Positions 47,701-59,580 of a stretch of 64,000 bases of DNA are shown here, in pieces. The stretch spans positions 6,842,652 through 6,906,651 of the forward strand of contig OY829660.1 in assembly GCA_963691815.1 (NCBI GenBank). The letters run 5' to 3'. The DNA is from Echiichthys vipera (lineage: Eukaryota; Chordata; Actinopteri; Perciformes; Trachinidae). Every line of letters starts with the position of its first letter. Positions within the stretch are counted from its first letter, which is position 1. The notes under the pieces were generated by a model, which made no database searches, was not told the DNA's origin, and saw nothing but the letters and a program-made list of their open reading frames with translations. A program made the translations under genes and the position numbers.

Positions 47701-50700
47701 GCCAGTTGGTGTCCAGAGGGTTGATGGGCGGAGAAGGCTGCAGCAGCTGTGCATTGGGATCAACCTCTGGCACCTACAAGACACAAGATCCAGCTTCATT
47801 TGAGCAAAAGAATCTCCCATAGTGCACTGCTTCTGTGTTTCAGATTGCATGTTATGGTTGTCCGTGTGTATGAAGGTACAGAGAATGTTTTCTCAACATA
47901 CCGTCTCCTTCTCTGGGTCAAAGGTCTCCTTCAGAGCCTCAGCCTCCTCATCCAGACCATGAGTGGCTGCAGTCAGGTAAGCCAGGGACTCTGGAAACAT
48001 GGACACACACAAACAGTTACACCTGTTGGCTTCTTGTGCATTGTTAACTATCCATTCATTTATGGTATGGTGGAAATTAAGATGATTCATTTGGAATGTC
48101 TTTAGGTTGAGGTTTATATTCAAATTAAATACATAAAAAAGGAAACAAGTAATTTTATTTATAAGCAGTGCAGTAATAGCTTAACAATGAGGTGGACAAA
48201 TGGCAGGTATATGCAGGTAACAGGTTGATTAAGCAGTGAAAATAGCAAAACAGGAAAATGAATGAAAATGTGACGAATGTGACACTTAAACTCACTCTGT
48301 CCACAGTTCTTCAGGATGCGGACCCTCTCACTGACATCTCCCAGATAGAGAGCTGCCTGGTAGTGACCACTCATGTCCTTCCTGATCTCAGCTACAAACA
48401 AAAATACACAAATGTTAGACATACAAGACACACAAACCGCCAACCACAGCACCACTTTGTTCATTAAAGGATTTCTCATTGTGCCTCTGATTGAGTCTGT
48501 CTCTCACCAATCTTCATCATCTTGCGCAGCTTGGCCAGATTGCCAGTGATGAGGTAGAGGAATGTGAGCTTGTCAAAGTTCTTTGTCCTCTGGTAGCACA
48601 TTTCCACAACCTGGTGGTGACCCTGCAGCAGCGCCGCTTCGCCAAGACGCTCCCAGCAGCTGCGCTCATCCAGGGCCTTGGCTGCCTCCAGGGCCACCTG
48701 GAAGTGTGGAGAAACAGAAATGTTTAAAAAAAGTGTAATTTGAGAACCAAGCAGAGGGAAAATCCAAACTAGAGCTTGGGTTAAAATTGTTATAAAGCTA
48801 ATTTTGGCTTATCAGAAAATATAGCAGCAGCATCCACATTTATGTATGACAATGTCCAAAACAGAAATAAAAACAGAACATAATTTAAAATAGTGCATGG
48901 TATGAATTAGAAACAGAGTCCTAACTTAACAGTTTGTCCAGCAGCAGCTCACCTCAATGTTTCCACACTCCAGAGCCAGACTAAAGCGTGTCTTCTCATC
49001 TTTGACAAAGTGAAGCGCCACCTCAGGGTAGCCTTTCTTCTGCAGGTAGGCAATGATAGACTGGCCCACCAGCTTGGCATTACGCACCATGTGGAGCACC
49101 TGGAGGGACAACAATAAGAGGAATGATGTCAAAACCAGCATTTGGGAATTAAATGATTCCCTATTCAAAATTAATAAGGGGTAGAAAATGCTGAGGAAAT
49201 TGAGAATAAGATACAGTATATAATAATAATAATAATTCCACAAAGACAGTGATCACGACAGACTCACCTCATCATATTTGCGGTTGACCAGGGCCAGTTT
49301 AAAGCGGTACTCTGTGGGGTCAATGGTGAGGACGCGTGGCCTGCACTCCCTGTCCAGGCAGTAAACACTGTTTCCTCTCACGCGGGTCACGTAGATGGGC
49401 AGGTCCAGGGTCCTGATGATGCCATGATCACTACAGAGAAACACAGTGAAATACAATGTTAGATGTTTATTCAGAAATATCAGGTTATCAAGTTATCAGA
49501 AATTTATTTAGTAAAACATTTTGTCAGAAGAGAAGATTTCAACAATGTCTTCTTAGTTCTATAGGATTAAAAAATGAGTAGGAAGTGTAGAGGCCACGGC
49601 TTTGAATGACTCCAGCACATCTGCGCCCACAGGACATCACTAGTTTCTCACACTGCTCTGGTTTGATCTTGGTCCATTCTGACTCAGTCTCTTCCACTGT
49701 TATGTAACTGTAGTGGGTTTCTTAGGCATTACTTTGCCACCGAGGATTTTCCAGAGATTCTCTATGGGGTTTAGATCTAGACTCTGGGCTGGACATTTAA
49801 TAGTGTCAATATTCTTAGCTTCAAGGAACTACGTAACCCGTTTTGCAGTTTGACAGGGGACATCATGCACGAAAATTGCAGCTGATTGGGAGACAATTGC
49901 AGTGAAGGTATTGCATGTCGCTGAAGGAGGTTCACAGAAACATTTGCATTCACCCAACTCCTGCTGCAAAAAAAAAACATCCCCCAAACCATGACATTAA
50001 GGTTCAGTTATTTGGGACTGATGGGAAACATTAGGTTCGGCTGAACCTAAAGTGTCTTAAGAAGTCAGTTAAATTTGGAGGAGGAAGTGTCAGAGTCCGT
50101 ATTTAAACCCCATAGAGAATCTCTGGAAAATATTTGGCGACAAAGTAATGTCTAAGAAACCCACTACAGTTACTGTACAGTGGAAGAGACTAGAGAAGAA
50201 CGGACCAAGATCAAACCAGAGCAGTGTTAGAAACTAGTGATGTCCTGTGGGAGCAGATGTGCTGAAGTCATTCAAAGCTGTGGCCTCTACACTTCCTGTT
50301 GATTTTTTTTAATCCTATGGCCCTAAGAAAACATTATTTAAATCAATCACTTGCCTTATAACAGATTTGACTCCACTACTGTGTTAAATGGACATTGCTT
50401 TTTGTAAGCAACACATACCCAGAGGTGAGGGCGTATTTGATGTGGTTGGAGGTGGTGTAGATGAAGACCCCACTCTCGTCCCAGGCTCCACTCTTCACCC
50501 TGATGTTCTCGTGAATGTTGCACAGACTGTCCAGCTTACGGTTGCAGATCATGATTGCTGATGGATGAAAAAGAGAGCAAGGGAAATTTAGACTCAATAC
50601 AATCACACATACACATGGGCTGGCTCGGCCCGTCAACCACGCACGGCAGAGATTTGCGTTTCGGTTACAACTGGGCTACCAGCTTGAAGGTGTGGCTTTG

Positions 50701-53700
50701 AGGATCAAAATGATACCCAGAAAATGATTTCACCAGCCTCATGATAAGCAGGGGTGGAATCAAATAGTACCCTCTCCTGGTTATGCTAATACTTTCTAAC
50801 AAGGGCTCATGTCTCAGTGATGTTTCAGAGCCTCAGCCCTGTCAGCACAAACCGGTATAGAGGACGGAAGATAAAGATATTGTGACTTTGTGATAAGTAT
50901 GCTTGTCTGTACGTGCAGATAGCCATCTTATCTACCCACCGTGTTTAGCCAGCAGAGCCACGTGGCTGGTGTCAGCACTCCACACCACGTACTTGACCTT
51001 GGCGATCTTAACGGTGGCCAGAGAGCGTTTCTGCTGCACGTCGAACAGTGTGACGCCATCGGCATCGCGCAGCAACAACGATCCCGTCCCGGCATAGAAG
51101 ATCTCCTCGCAGCTCGGTACCTGAACTTTCTTTACAATTTCATTCTTCAGGTTCTTGATCAGCAGCTAAAAAAGAGGGGGACATTTTATGAGAAGGGCTG
51201 ATTTCAATTTGTTACACATTTCAAAATTTCACGAGGAGATTCATGTCATGATATTACTTTTTCAAAACCTTTTCATACTTTCTAGACCTGCAAATGGACT
51301 TACAGAGTGCATACGGTCCAGGACGGCAAATCTGTTCCTGGCCACCCAGACTGCAGTCAGACCAGAGGATCTCTTCCCCTCAGGTGCTGAGAAAAAGACA
51401 GATTCTGCGTTACCTTTGTCACTACGTACAGAATAATTAACAGTAGCAAGCAAGACGTAACATTTAGCAAGACACGATCACTTCAAAAAGATTACAAATG
51501 ACAATAAATTTCCTGTTTACTATGAAAAAAAGGTCTAGGGAAAGACAGTTTAACTTTAATGAGTTGTTTCTTTACCATCAGGGTTCTGAGAGTCGCTTTC
51601 TTTGGGAATAGAGTACAGGTCATAGGTGCTGTTCTCCAGGTTGGTCGCCCTCTGCAGGAGTTAAAGAGCATTACTTTAGTGACTGTCTATACCAGTGAGG
51701 GATCAATGTGTGTTTTGATTGGGAGATACTTACAGTGCAGAGCAGGACAGCGTTCTCAGCAGGGTTGTAGGACATGCTGAACACGGGGAACTTCGATCCA
51801 CTAGGACAAAGAAATACATAAAACATAGCGTGTTAAACTCACTAGCGTCCAAATACTTCAACAAAAGCCTGAAATGGGTCTGAATAAGGTTTGACGTACC
51901 TGCGTAGCTGCATGACAGCAGTGTCCTTGCTGCTGTTGAAGTCCAGCTGGCGAAGGAAACGGTCCTTGACGTAGTACAGCATGTTGCCGTGCACGGCGTA
52001 CGCTGGACGTTCACGCTCCAGCTTGAACACAATCATGCCACTGTCATGACCTGAAGAACAAACAGAGTGTCTATGGTTAAATGTGCAAGTCCCCCACTGA
52101 AATGTCAAACATCAGGATCATTTGTGAACTTTCATACACCGACAGCAAAATCATGAACCGGATATGTAGCAGCAGGATATCAGACTAGGTGTATGTGAAC
52201 AGATGCAGACCAGTCTCATCACCTACCGGCAGCAAACAGGTTGAGGTTTGGGTGAGCCCCCAGCACCCAGAAGCGATCGTGGTCACGGCGGAAGGTCTGC
52301 ACTCCAGTACGCTTGGACATATCCCACACCCGGATGCTCTTGTCCTCAGAGTTGGACAGGATGAGCTCTTGGCGTGGGTGGAAGACGGCGCAGGACACGT
52401 TGTTGTAGTGACCGCGGCACGTATCCAGCTCCCAGGCCTTGGATTCTGGATTGTGGGAGAAAGGGACCGCAGAAGAGGGTGGAGAAAGACATTAGAAATG
52501 TGAACAATGGGGATGAGAGGAAAATCTGACTCTTAAATCAGCAGTTAATATAAACAAGTTTGAATCAGCGTATTAAAATAATTAATGCAGTGAGGAAGAT
52601 GGTACAAGTGGTACTACATGTACTACATGTTTCTAATGCAATGATCATTTCTTTAATGTTATTGAATGACCTACCAGTAATTACATTGTAGATGCTATTA
52701 ATCACTAAATCGAGCACTTATATTAGTAGAGAGTAGCATAATAATGAAGGTGTGATGAAGAAGTAGATGCATTGAATTATTAAGTGTGGTTTATACTGAT
52801 AAAGTGAAAACATCTACTCTGATACTGGACCCTTGCTTTTATGTTTTAATGTGAGTGACAAACAAAATAAATAGAGTTATAATGGACACTGGGCAGCAGC
52901 TTGTTGATGAACGTTAACTAGTGACTCCCGAGACACCCACCGTTCATTCTCCAGATCTTGACCTGTCTGTCGTCGGCTCCAGACACAATGAGAGGCATGG
53001 TGGGGTGGAAGGCAGCCCAGTTGACCCCCCGGTCGTGACCCTGGACGCAGATACACAAAGTCACATCACACAAATCCAAACGGAGATCTAACAGCTGTGC
53101 CAGCACTGAAGCCAGGGACTAAAGGTTTCTAAAAAAAAATCTAAATCTGAATCCTTAGGTCTATCAGAGGGGGGGGGGGGGGGGGGGGAGTGCAGAGATG
53201 GAAAAGAATAAACTTTATTGTCCGGCCAAAAAATTGTCTTTAATCTCACCGAAGAAAATTTAACACAAAACATTTATCCACAAGATAAAAACCTTGCATT
53301 AACAGAACAAAGCTCTCTAAACTGTCGTGGCATTCGTACCCATAGTGTACAGTCTGCACTCTATTTAAGTTGACTGTGGTTTGTTAACCACGTTAATTGC
53401 ATTTGGGATAAAAGATTGTAGACACTAGATCTTTTTCTTTACTGGGTTATTCTATAGCGTCGCCCCGAGGGGAGAACCTCGACCTCAGGGTGGAGGTGAT
53501 GTGTTTTGTCACTGATAATTGAAAGGGCTCTCCTGTCCAGCTGTGCTGTAGAGGTCCTCTGATGGTTTTTGTTGGTGTCCTTCTATTTTTCCTGCCAATT
53601 TAACAATTCTTGTCAGCTTGTTTCTATTTACTAAAAGTCGAGTGCCCATACCACACAGAGATATTAAAAACAATGACTCTCCATCCGGCTTATCAACGTT

Positions 53701-56700
53701 TTTTTCCAAAATGTGAAGGCTGACCCTAAACCCCTTCAATTTCCTGCTTACAAACAGTCTCTGAGTAGCTTTCTTACATATAAAATCAACATTGATGAGA
53801 GTGTGGCTGAGTCTGGTTGGGTTCTAGTTTTCCATTACTTTCACTGGATGACACACCACTGTTATTGATGTTCAAAACCCAAACCAGGCAATGTCATTTG
53901 ATTTCCTTGGGCTGGACATTTCTTGACCTTGAGGAGCAATAACTTGAAAACACAGAGAAGAATGTGATGTAATGCAGAGACCTGCCTACAAATAGTACAT
54001 TTAGCCTCAAAACTAATTTAGTTGGTATTTTCCATGAACAGGAAAGACGCTTTAAAGGCTGTGACGATTTGGAAAATCTCTTTACAATGCTGAGCTTGTT
54101 TCTCTTTGGCGGTTCAGTGGAGAGGAAAAATTTAAAGTTATTTTTACACATTTTACCAGTATTTTTTAAATTCCCTTCAGGTTTCCAGTGAGCACAACAC
54201 CATGGCCAGTTGAGCTATTTTCTGTTGTTCACCTGTCAAAAGTTAAAGGCTGGTTCACTCAAACAACATATCAGACTCTGCAATAAAAGAAGCACACAAC
54301 TGAATTATGCACGTGAAAGTCACTTCTCACCTCAAGGACATGCTTGACAACAGCATCGGAGGCACCGAACAAGTCAACACCAGAGATGCCACGCACTTCT
54401 GTCTCCACAGCGCCCGGAGACAGATTCTTCTTCCTCAGACCTGGAACCAACATTCAGGGCATCGCGTGCAAGGAAGGAGCCATATTCATGTTACACAGGG
54501 AACAACAACAATACAGGGGAGGAGGAAAAATATGAAAAATAAGGTACGAATGATTAAAATAATGAAATATGAAGTGATATCATAGGAGAGGAGAGGCAAC
54601 AGAGAGGAATTATAGAGAGGGAGAACTGTTGGACCACTGAACACACACACACAGTAGAAACACACCAACACAACCTCTGCTCTCTCGTTCCCTGCTAACT
54701 TGAGTCTGGAAACAATCATGTCTGAAATAGTGTGATTTATTGGGTTAATGAATCACTTGTATAAAGAAGAAAATCACAATTACTCATGATTTGATTGGAC
54801 AGCAGTGAGAGATACTGATTACCTCCCAGACTCAAATGAGATCGGTAATTTAAAAAATGATTGAGAAAACACAGCTTGCGTTGATGATTCCTGCCCACTA
54901 AAACGATGTGGTGAACAGATTAGCTCAACAGCACAGAGAGGTGACACAGGGGGGGATGTGACACTGGGAATCCATGTGCAGGTGTGGATGTTTCCAGGGA
55001 GAGCATGGGGTAATGTGGACACAGGGAGTGCGTGATCTTGGCTGATGGGGGTTGGGTGGGTGGTGCTTGGCGTTGTAAAGACGTGCTCTGATGGGGCGTT
55101 GGATGTCAGGAATATGATTTTTTCTTTCTTTTTAGAGGCTCATGCATGTTTCTGCAGTCACATGCAGAGTTAATAGAATCTGACATGTCACAGTTATGAG
55201 TTAGGAATGAAGTTGGTGACTTTTTGCTATAGGAAATATAAAAGCTTTTGTTCGTGTTATATTCTAGAGGCAGCCGTGCAAATGTCATGCCAAGAAGAGT
55301 ATAAAAACATTTTTAAAAATCAGAACTTAGAAAGTTTATAAAAGATAAGCTTTTAAACCAGTTAGTAGTTGAGTCTGTTTTACTTGATGCATTGCAAAGC
55401 AAAAACTTGAATTAACAGTATGGGAAGCAGAATACACTTCCTATAATGAACGTATAAGTGCAAAGTGACCCTTCTTTCATGTTAAACAGATGCCGTGCAT
55501 GTAACAGGGTGAGTAAACCATGGGTATTCTACACCCTGCTATGATATCATATGTTGTAGGAGCTCATAAAAGCTGTATGTGTAAATGCAATCATGCTCTA
55601 TACTGGGAAATGTGAAAGAAAAGAAATCCTCAGGACAGGAGACAGTTACAGATCCACGTTACACATATTCACATGTTAGAAAGTGACAGAAGATGTGAGT
55701 CAATTAATGGTTTCGTTAGTGAGGAGACACAGGAAGCAAGAAATACCGTCACACACATATTTTAAGAGCATGCAGAGGCATAGAAACAGCTCCCCTTTCC
55801 TATTTCTGTCTTTCATTGTTCACATATTTACAGTGCAGAATTTCACGTACAAAATACCACGCTATAAATATGCCTGACAATGCATCTTTTTTCCTGTCTG
55901 TCTTTTCTGAAAGGAGAGGTGTTTCTGCAAACATCCCATAGAGATTTGTCCTACAAGAAGGAGGGGAAGAAGAGGTGACACAGGACTTGATATTCATCCT
56001 GTTCCTGGTTCTTCCCCGTCCTTCATACCACTCTACCCTCCCCAACCCTTCCTCAACCGCGGTCAACCGGTCCCCAAGCCCTCACCGGAAATATCCCACA
56101 CTCGCACGGTCTGGTCCAGGCTGGCCGACACCACAAGGTCCTCAGCCGGGTGGAACTGGGCACACATCACATAGTGATTATGGCCAGTCAGCACACTGTG
56201 GATGAGAAGGGGGAAAAGGGATACATTCAGAATTAGGACACATATAATCTTACTAGTTTAACAATAACCATTATACAGTTCAAAACTGTTCTTTTTCTCA
56301 GTGAAAACAAACAAAACGTCAGTGCATCTTACCACACACAGGTTCTAGACTGCCAGTTCCAGATGCGAATAGTCTGGTCATCTGAGGCACTCAGAATCCA
56401 GGGGTACTCCTACAGAAAGGGAAGCGGTTTGATTCATTCAATTAAGATTTACTTTTTTTACATGGTCAACAAGATACAGAGTCTGTGTTACTCATAGTTA
56501 GGAAGCGGACATATTTTAAAGTGGCAGAACAACTCACATGGTGGAAGAAAGTGGTTCTGATGTAGTCGAGGTGTCCAAGGAGGGTGAAGAGGCAGCGTCT
56601 CAGCTTGTAGTTCCACACCTGGTCAAAATAGGAACATTTACTCAGCATATACAAGTATGATGTATATCATCGAATAATTAGATGGAATATTGTAACAATA

Positions 56701-58314
56701 TTTTTTTTCTTCTATGCAATACATATTAGCACCACACAACAGACAATCCCATCTCTGACATCGAATGTAAATATATGGGCATAAGGGCATCTCATTTGCT
56801 CAAACTTGTCAGCTTCATGAGAACATGCAAACACAGTGCAAAGGGTGTCCCACCTTGATTTTGTAATCATCTCCTCCTGACACAAACAGAGGCTGCTGTT
56901 TGTGGAAATCAATTCCTCTGACGGGGCCTGTGGGTGAATACACATCAATTAAGTCACATGTAGTGTTAGAAGGTAAGCCGATATTAGAAAGGTAATGCGG
57001 TACCCAGCCGTTAAATACGACACTTTTTCACGTTTTATTGGTATCGGTACTTTATCCTGCCGACTTTCCCAGGCTTGTTGAAAAAGCAGACGCACGGGGG
57101 GGGGGATTTGGAAGTGTTCCGCTTACGTTGCCGACAGTAAGGACAAGCCCACAGACACCACAAGCCCGCCTGACCAACGACCAACTTGGAGAAACATCGA
57201 GCGAGTGTTTATTTTGTGACAAGTGAACTGTTTTTTACCATCAGAGTTGCACGAGGACTGTTTAACTGTCTGATGTGGTTCACGAATCTCTGTATGCAAA
57301 AAGTTCACACTGGAGACATTAAATATACCATAACATGTGCTGGTGTTTACAAGTATGATCGACAATGCCAAGAACCTTACATTGGCCAAAGAATGATCCA
57401 GATAATAACGAACATGTTCTTGTTTTCATGTGTCCATGTTCTGTGACATATTTTCATATTTTAAACAGCTGCATAATCATTTCATTGTTTTTATAACAAG
57501 TTGAGTAGCTATAAAGCTCAGCAGCTTTAACAAATATATATAACAATATATATATATTGTATTTAATAACAAGAAATGAATCATTTCAAGTACCACATTC
57601 TGTCATCTTATGGTTTATTCCATTACTTTTGATTATATTTTAGTTTTAGTCCGTGGTATCGTTTTGGTATCTTAAGATTTTAGCCAGGTATCTTACCGAA
57701 GTCATAACTTTGGTATAGTGGCAACACATGATCTCAATTACACACCGTGTAAAATTAAACAATCGTACATTTATAAACATGTGAACACTACATCTGCACC
57801 ATCACTGCCTTACCATCATGCTCGTCAAACTTGTCAATCAGTGTGCACATCCGATAGTCCCACAGCTGGATGACCCCGTTGTGCAAACTTGCAAGAACCC
57901 ATGGCCTCTTGGGATGGAAACTCAGGCCTGACATGTAAAAAACACAAAACATCAACTATCCCATAATATCAGCTGGACACCTGTCATTAAACTTCAGCCG
58001 AGGAGATCACTGTCTGTTAGCACTGGAAGTGGTCAAGTTTAGCTGAACAGTGTCGTTAGTTACGCTAGCTAAATAGCTAACCACAGTCCAGATAGTGTCC
58101 ATGCAACGTCACCTATTTGAACACATAAAGCTGGAGTCTGTGATACAAAAACATATATAACAAACTAACCGATTCGTTCACGGACATTACTTTAAAAATG
58201 ATAAATAACCGAGTCGGATAACGTCAGCTGGCTAACGTTAGCTTGTGAGCTAGCTGTAGCTAGTAACCTCTTACCTTTGACACGGGCAGACTTCGTCTCA
58301 AATTTAGTTAACAT
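44762..58314 (-). CDS. COPA: Coatomer subunit alpha (COPA), 1222 aa
   Basis: The 30 coding exons (minus) are 58314-58275, 57927-57814, 56927-56854, 56618-56538, 56409-56333, 56195-56086, 54440-54331, 53040-52941, 52445-52227, 52050-51900, 51800-51734, 51651-51576, 51386-51304, 51165-50940, 50557-50419, 49430-49268, 49099-48953, 48697-48508, 48391-48296, 47990-47902, 47773-47650, 47435-47346, 47231-47128, 46910-46764, 46621-46481, 46344-46162, 45973-45863, 45729-45568, 45449-45255 and 44821-44762. COPA is a scaffold of the COPI coat and binds dilysine cargo for Golgi-to-ER retrieval. Residues 1 to about 310 form the first WD40 propeller (LWDYR, VWNYK, IWNWQ, VWDIS, IWRMN and VWDMS blades). A second propeller and then an alpha-solenoid (about 560-785) follow. 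An acidic, Gly-rich linker (about 826-900) precedes the conserved C-terminal domain ending GLRVSPLQFR. Human has 1224 aa. The WD40 segment linked to human COPA syndrome (QVKIWRMNESKAWELD) is intact, with one Val-to-Leu change. Intron 15 contains an inverted Tc1 duplication. Confidence 0.98.
49541..50337. mobile_element. Tc1-like element with long inverted arms, COPA intron 15
   Basis: Two arms of about 230 bp (49,541-49,772 and 50,103-50,337) are inverted copies of each other. On the minus strand the left half reads a degenerate Tc1 transposase C-terminus. It shows 'FVHDVPCQTAK', a stop, then 'LDLNPIENLWKILGGK', with the Asp and Glu about 33 residues apart as expected for DD34E. The conserved 'PHRE...LENIW' remnant recurs on the plus strand in the right arm. 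The transposase end is therefore duplicated in inverted orientation. The copy is dead. Confidence 0.8.
53169..53188 (+). repeat. Poly-G tract (20 G)
   Basis: This is a run of 20 G on the plus strand in COPA intron 7, so C on the transcribed strand. Its length is likely to vary. Confidence 0.95.
53195..53745 (-). mobile_element. LINE protein C-terminus and 3' end, minus strand
   Basis: Minus-strand translation gives 'NRNKLTRIVKLAGKIEG' and, after a frameshift, 'RALSIISDKTHHLHPEVEVL' followed by 'PSGRRYRI'. The 'LPSGRRYR' pattern is typical of the C-terminus of fish non-LTR retrotransposon ORF2 proteins. A stop follows, then remnants of 'SFIPNAIN' and an AT-rich 3' UTR. It is a truncated, frameshifted copy in COPA intron 7. 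Confidence 0.7.
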
Positions 58315-58520
58315 GGTCTCTTAACAATAACGCAAGACGCAATGTTAATGTCGTGGTCAACTATACCCCCCTACAGACAATAAAAACAAGTCAAATATGG
58401 CAGACAGGTGAAGTCAGGTAGCCTGATCCTTCGCCCATTTAGCGGATTCTCCTTTTTCCGGACACGTAGCCCGTTTTGACTTCCGGTGTTGGACAATAAA
58501 GTTGTGCAGGGAACGTTCGA
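58315..58520 (-). promoter_or_regulatory. COPA promoter region
   Basis: The region directly upstream of the COPA ATG contains an ETS/GABP-type site 'acttccggtg' at 58,479-58,488 and a second TTCCGG near 58,456. It also has a YY1-like 'atatggcag' near 58,395 and no TATA box close to the start. This is typical of a housekeeping promoter. The transcription start is not determined. Confidence 0.55.
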
Positions 58521-58951
58521 CGCAGGAAGCTCCACGGCGGCGCCAAGTAGAAATACGACACATAGACCTGAACTGACAGGAGCTCTATATGAACTATAGA
58601 GTAATACATTGTCTAAGTACTATATTCCTACAGTCCAGTTAAAATGACTGTGTACAGTAAAGAAAACACAACATGGTCAATTCTGGAGCATCATCAGCAG
58701 AGGGAGTTTGTAGTGTAATCATGTTTATTCCATTTAAGATGTGGAAATTTAAATTTATTAGGATGAGCACTTGAGTCCAACATGTTAAGCTTTACCCACA
58801 CAGACTGGTTTTGATCTGCAGTCCCTGGCAGGTTGATGACATCATTTTGAATGTCACAGACACACACACACATGCACCTTGTTTTTGTTTTGTTTAATGA
58901 ATCCTACATACATAATCATACAGAAACGTCCATTTCATGGAATTTTTGTAT
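58521..58951. other. COPA upstream spacer
   Basis: No gene, RNA or clear transposon is visible. A short CA run occurs at about 58,859-58,872. Confidence 0.5.
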
Positions 58952-59190
58952 GGGCACTCCGGTTTCCTCCCACAATCCAAAGACATGCACGTGTTAGGTT
59001 AATTGATGACTCAAATAATTGCCCTTAGGTGTGAATGGTTGTCTGTCTCTGTTCGTCTCTATGTGCCCTGTGATAGACTGGCATCCTGTCCAGGGTGGAC
59101 CCCGCCTCACGCCCGATGTCAGCTGGGATCAGCTGCAGCCCCCCGCGACCCTGAACCCGGGAAAAACGGTTGAAAATGAATGAATGAATG
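58952..59190 (+). mobile_element. SINE family A copy
   Basis: This copy carries 'tccggtttcctcccacaatc', 'tgatagactggcatcctgtc', 'gggtggaccccgcctcacgc' and a (GAAT)n tail at about 59,176-59,190. The tRNA-like head is absent. Confidence 0.8.
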
Positions 59191-59379
59191 AAAGTTAAAA
59201 TGACAAAGCTTAAAACTTAATGACTATTTAATAATTTCATCTAGTGCAATGCAATATATTTTATGAACTGATCATAGATTTTGAATGCAGAACCTTAATC
59301 TGCAGTATAACTAGTTGCTATAGAATAAGCAGAATACCATAAAAAGTACCTTAAAATTGAACAGTACCTGAATAACAAA

Positions 59380-59580
59380 GGCATGCAGGTGTTAGGTTCA
59401 TTAATGACTTTAAAATTGCCCGTAGGTGTGAATAGTTGTCTGTCTCTGTTTGTCTCTATGTGCCCTGCGATAGACTGACGTCCTGTCCAGGGTGGACCCC
59501 GCCTCACGCCCGATGACAGCTGCGATATGCTCCAGACCCCCCACGACCCCGACAGGGACAAGCAGTTGAAGCAATGATGA
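59380..59580 (+). mobile_element. SINE family A copy
   Basis: A second copy in the same orientation lies about 190 bases downstream of the first, running from 'gcatgcaggtgttaggttca' to 'gacagggacaagcagttgaa'. The head and the (GAAT)n tail are missing. Confidence 0.8.

Noticed and set aside
46689..48123. Frames overlapping COPA exons, including plus-strand ones
   Set aside because: They are shadows or intron read-through of COPA exons whose spliced frame matches alpha-COP.
56990..57725. Possible hAT-like insertion in COPA intron 2 (repeated 'ggtatcggta'-type motifs and a G run)
   Set aside because: I could not find convincing matching termini or a target-site duplication.
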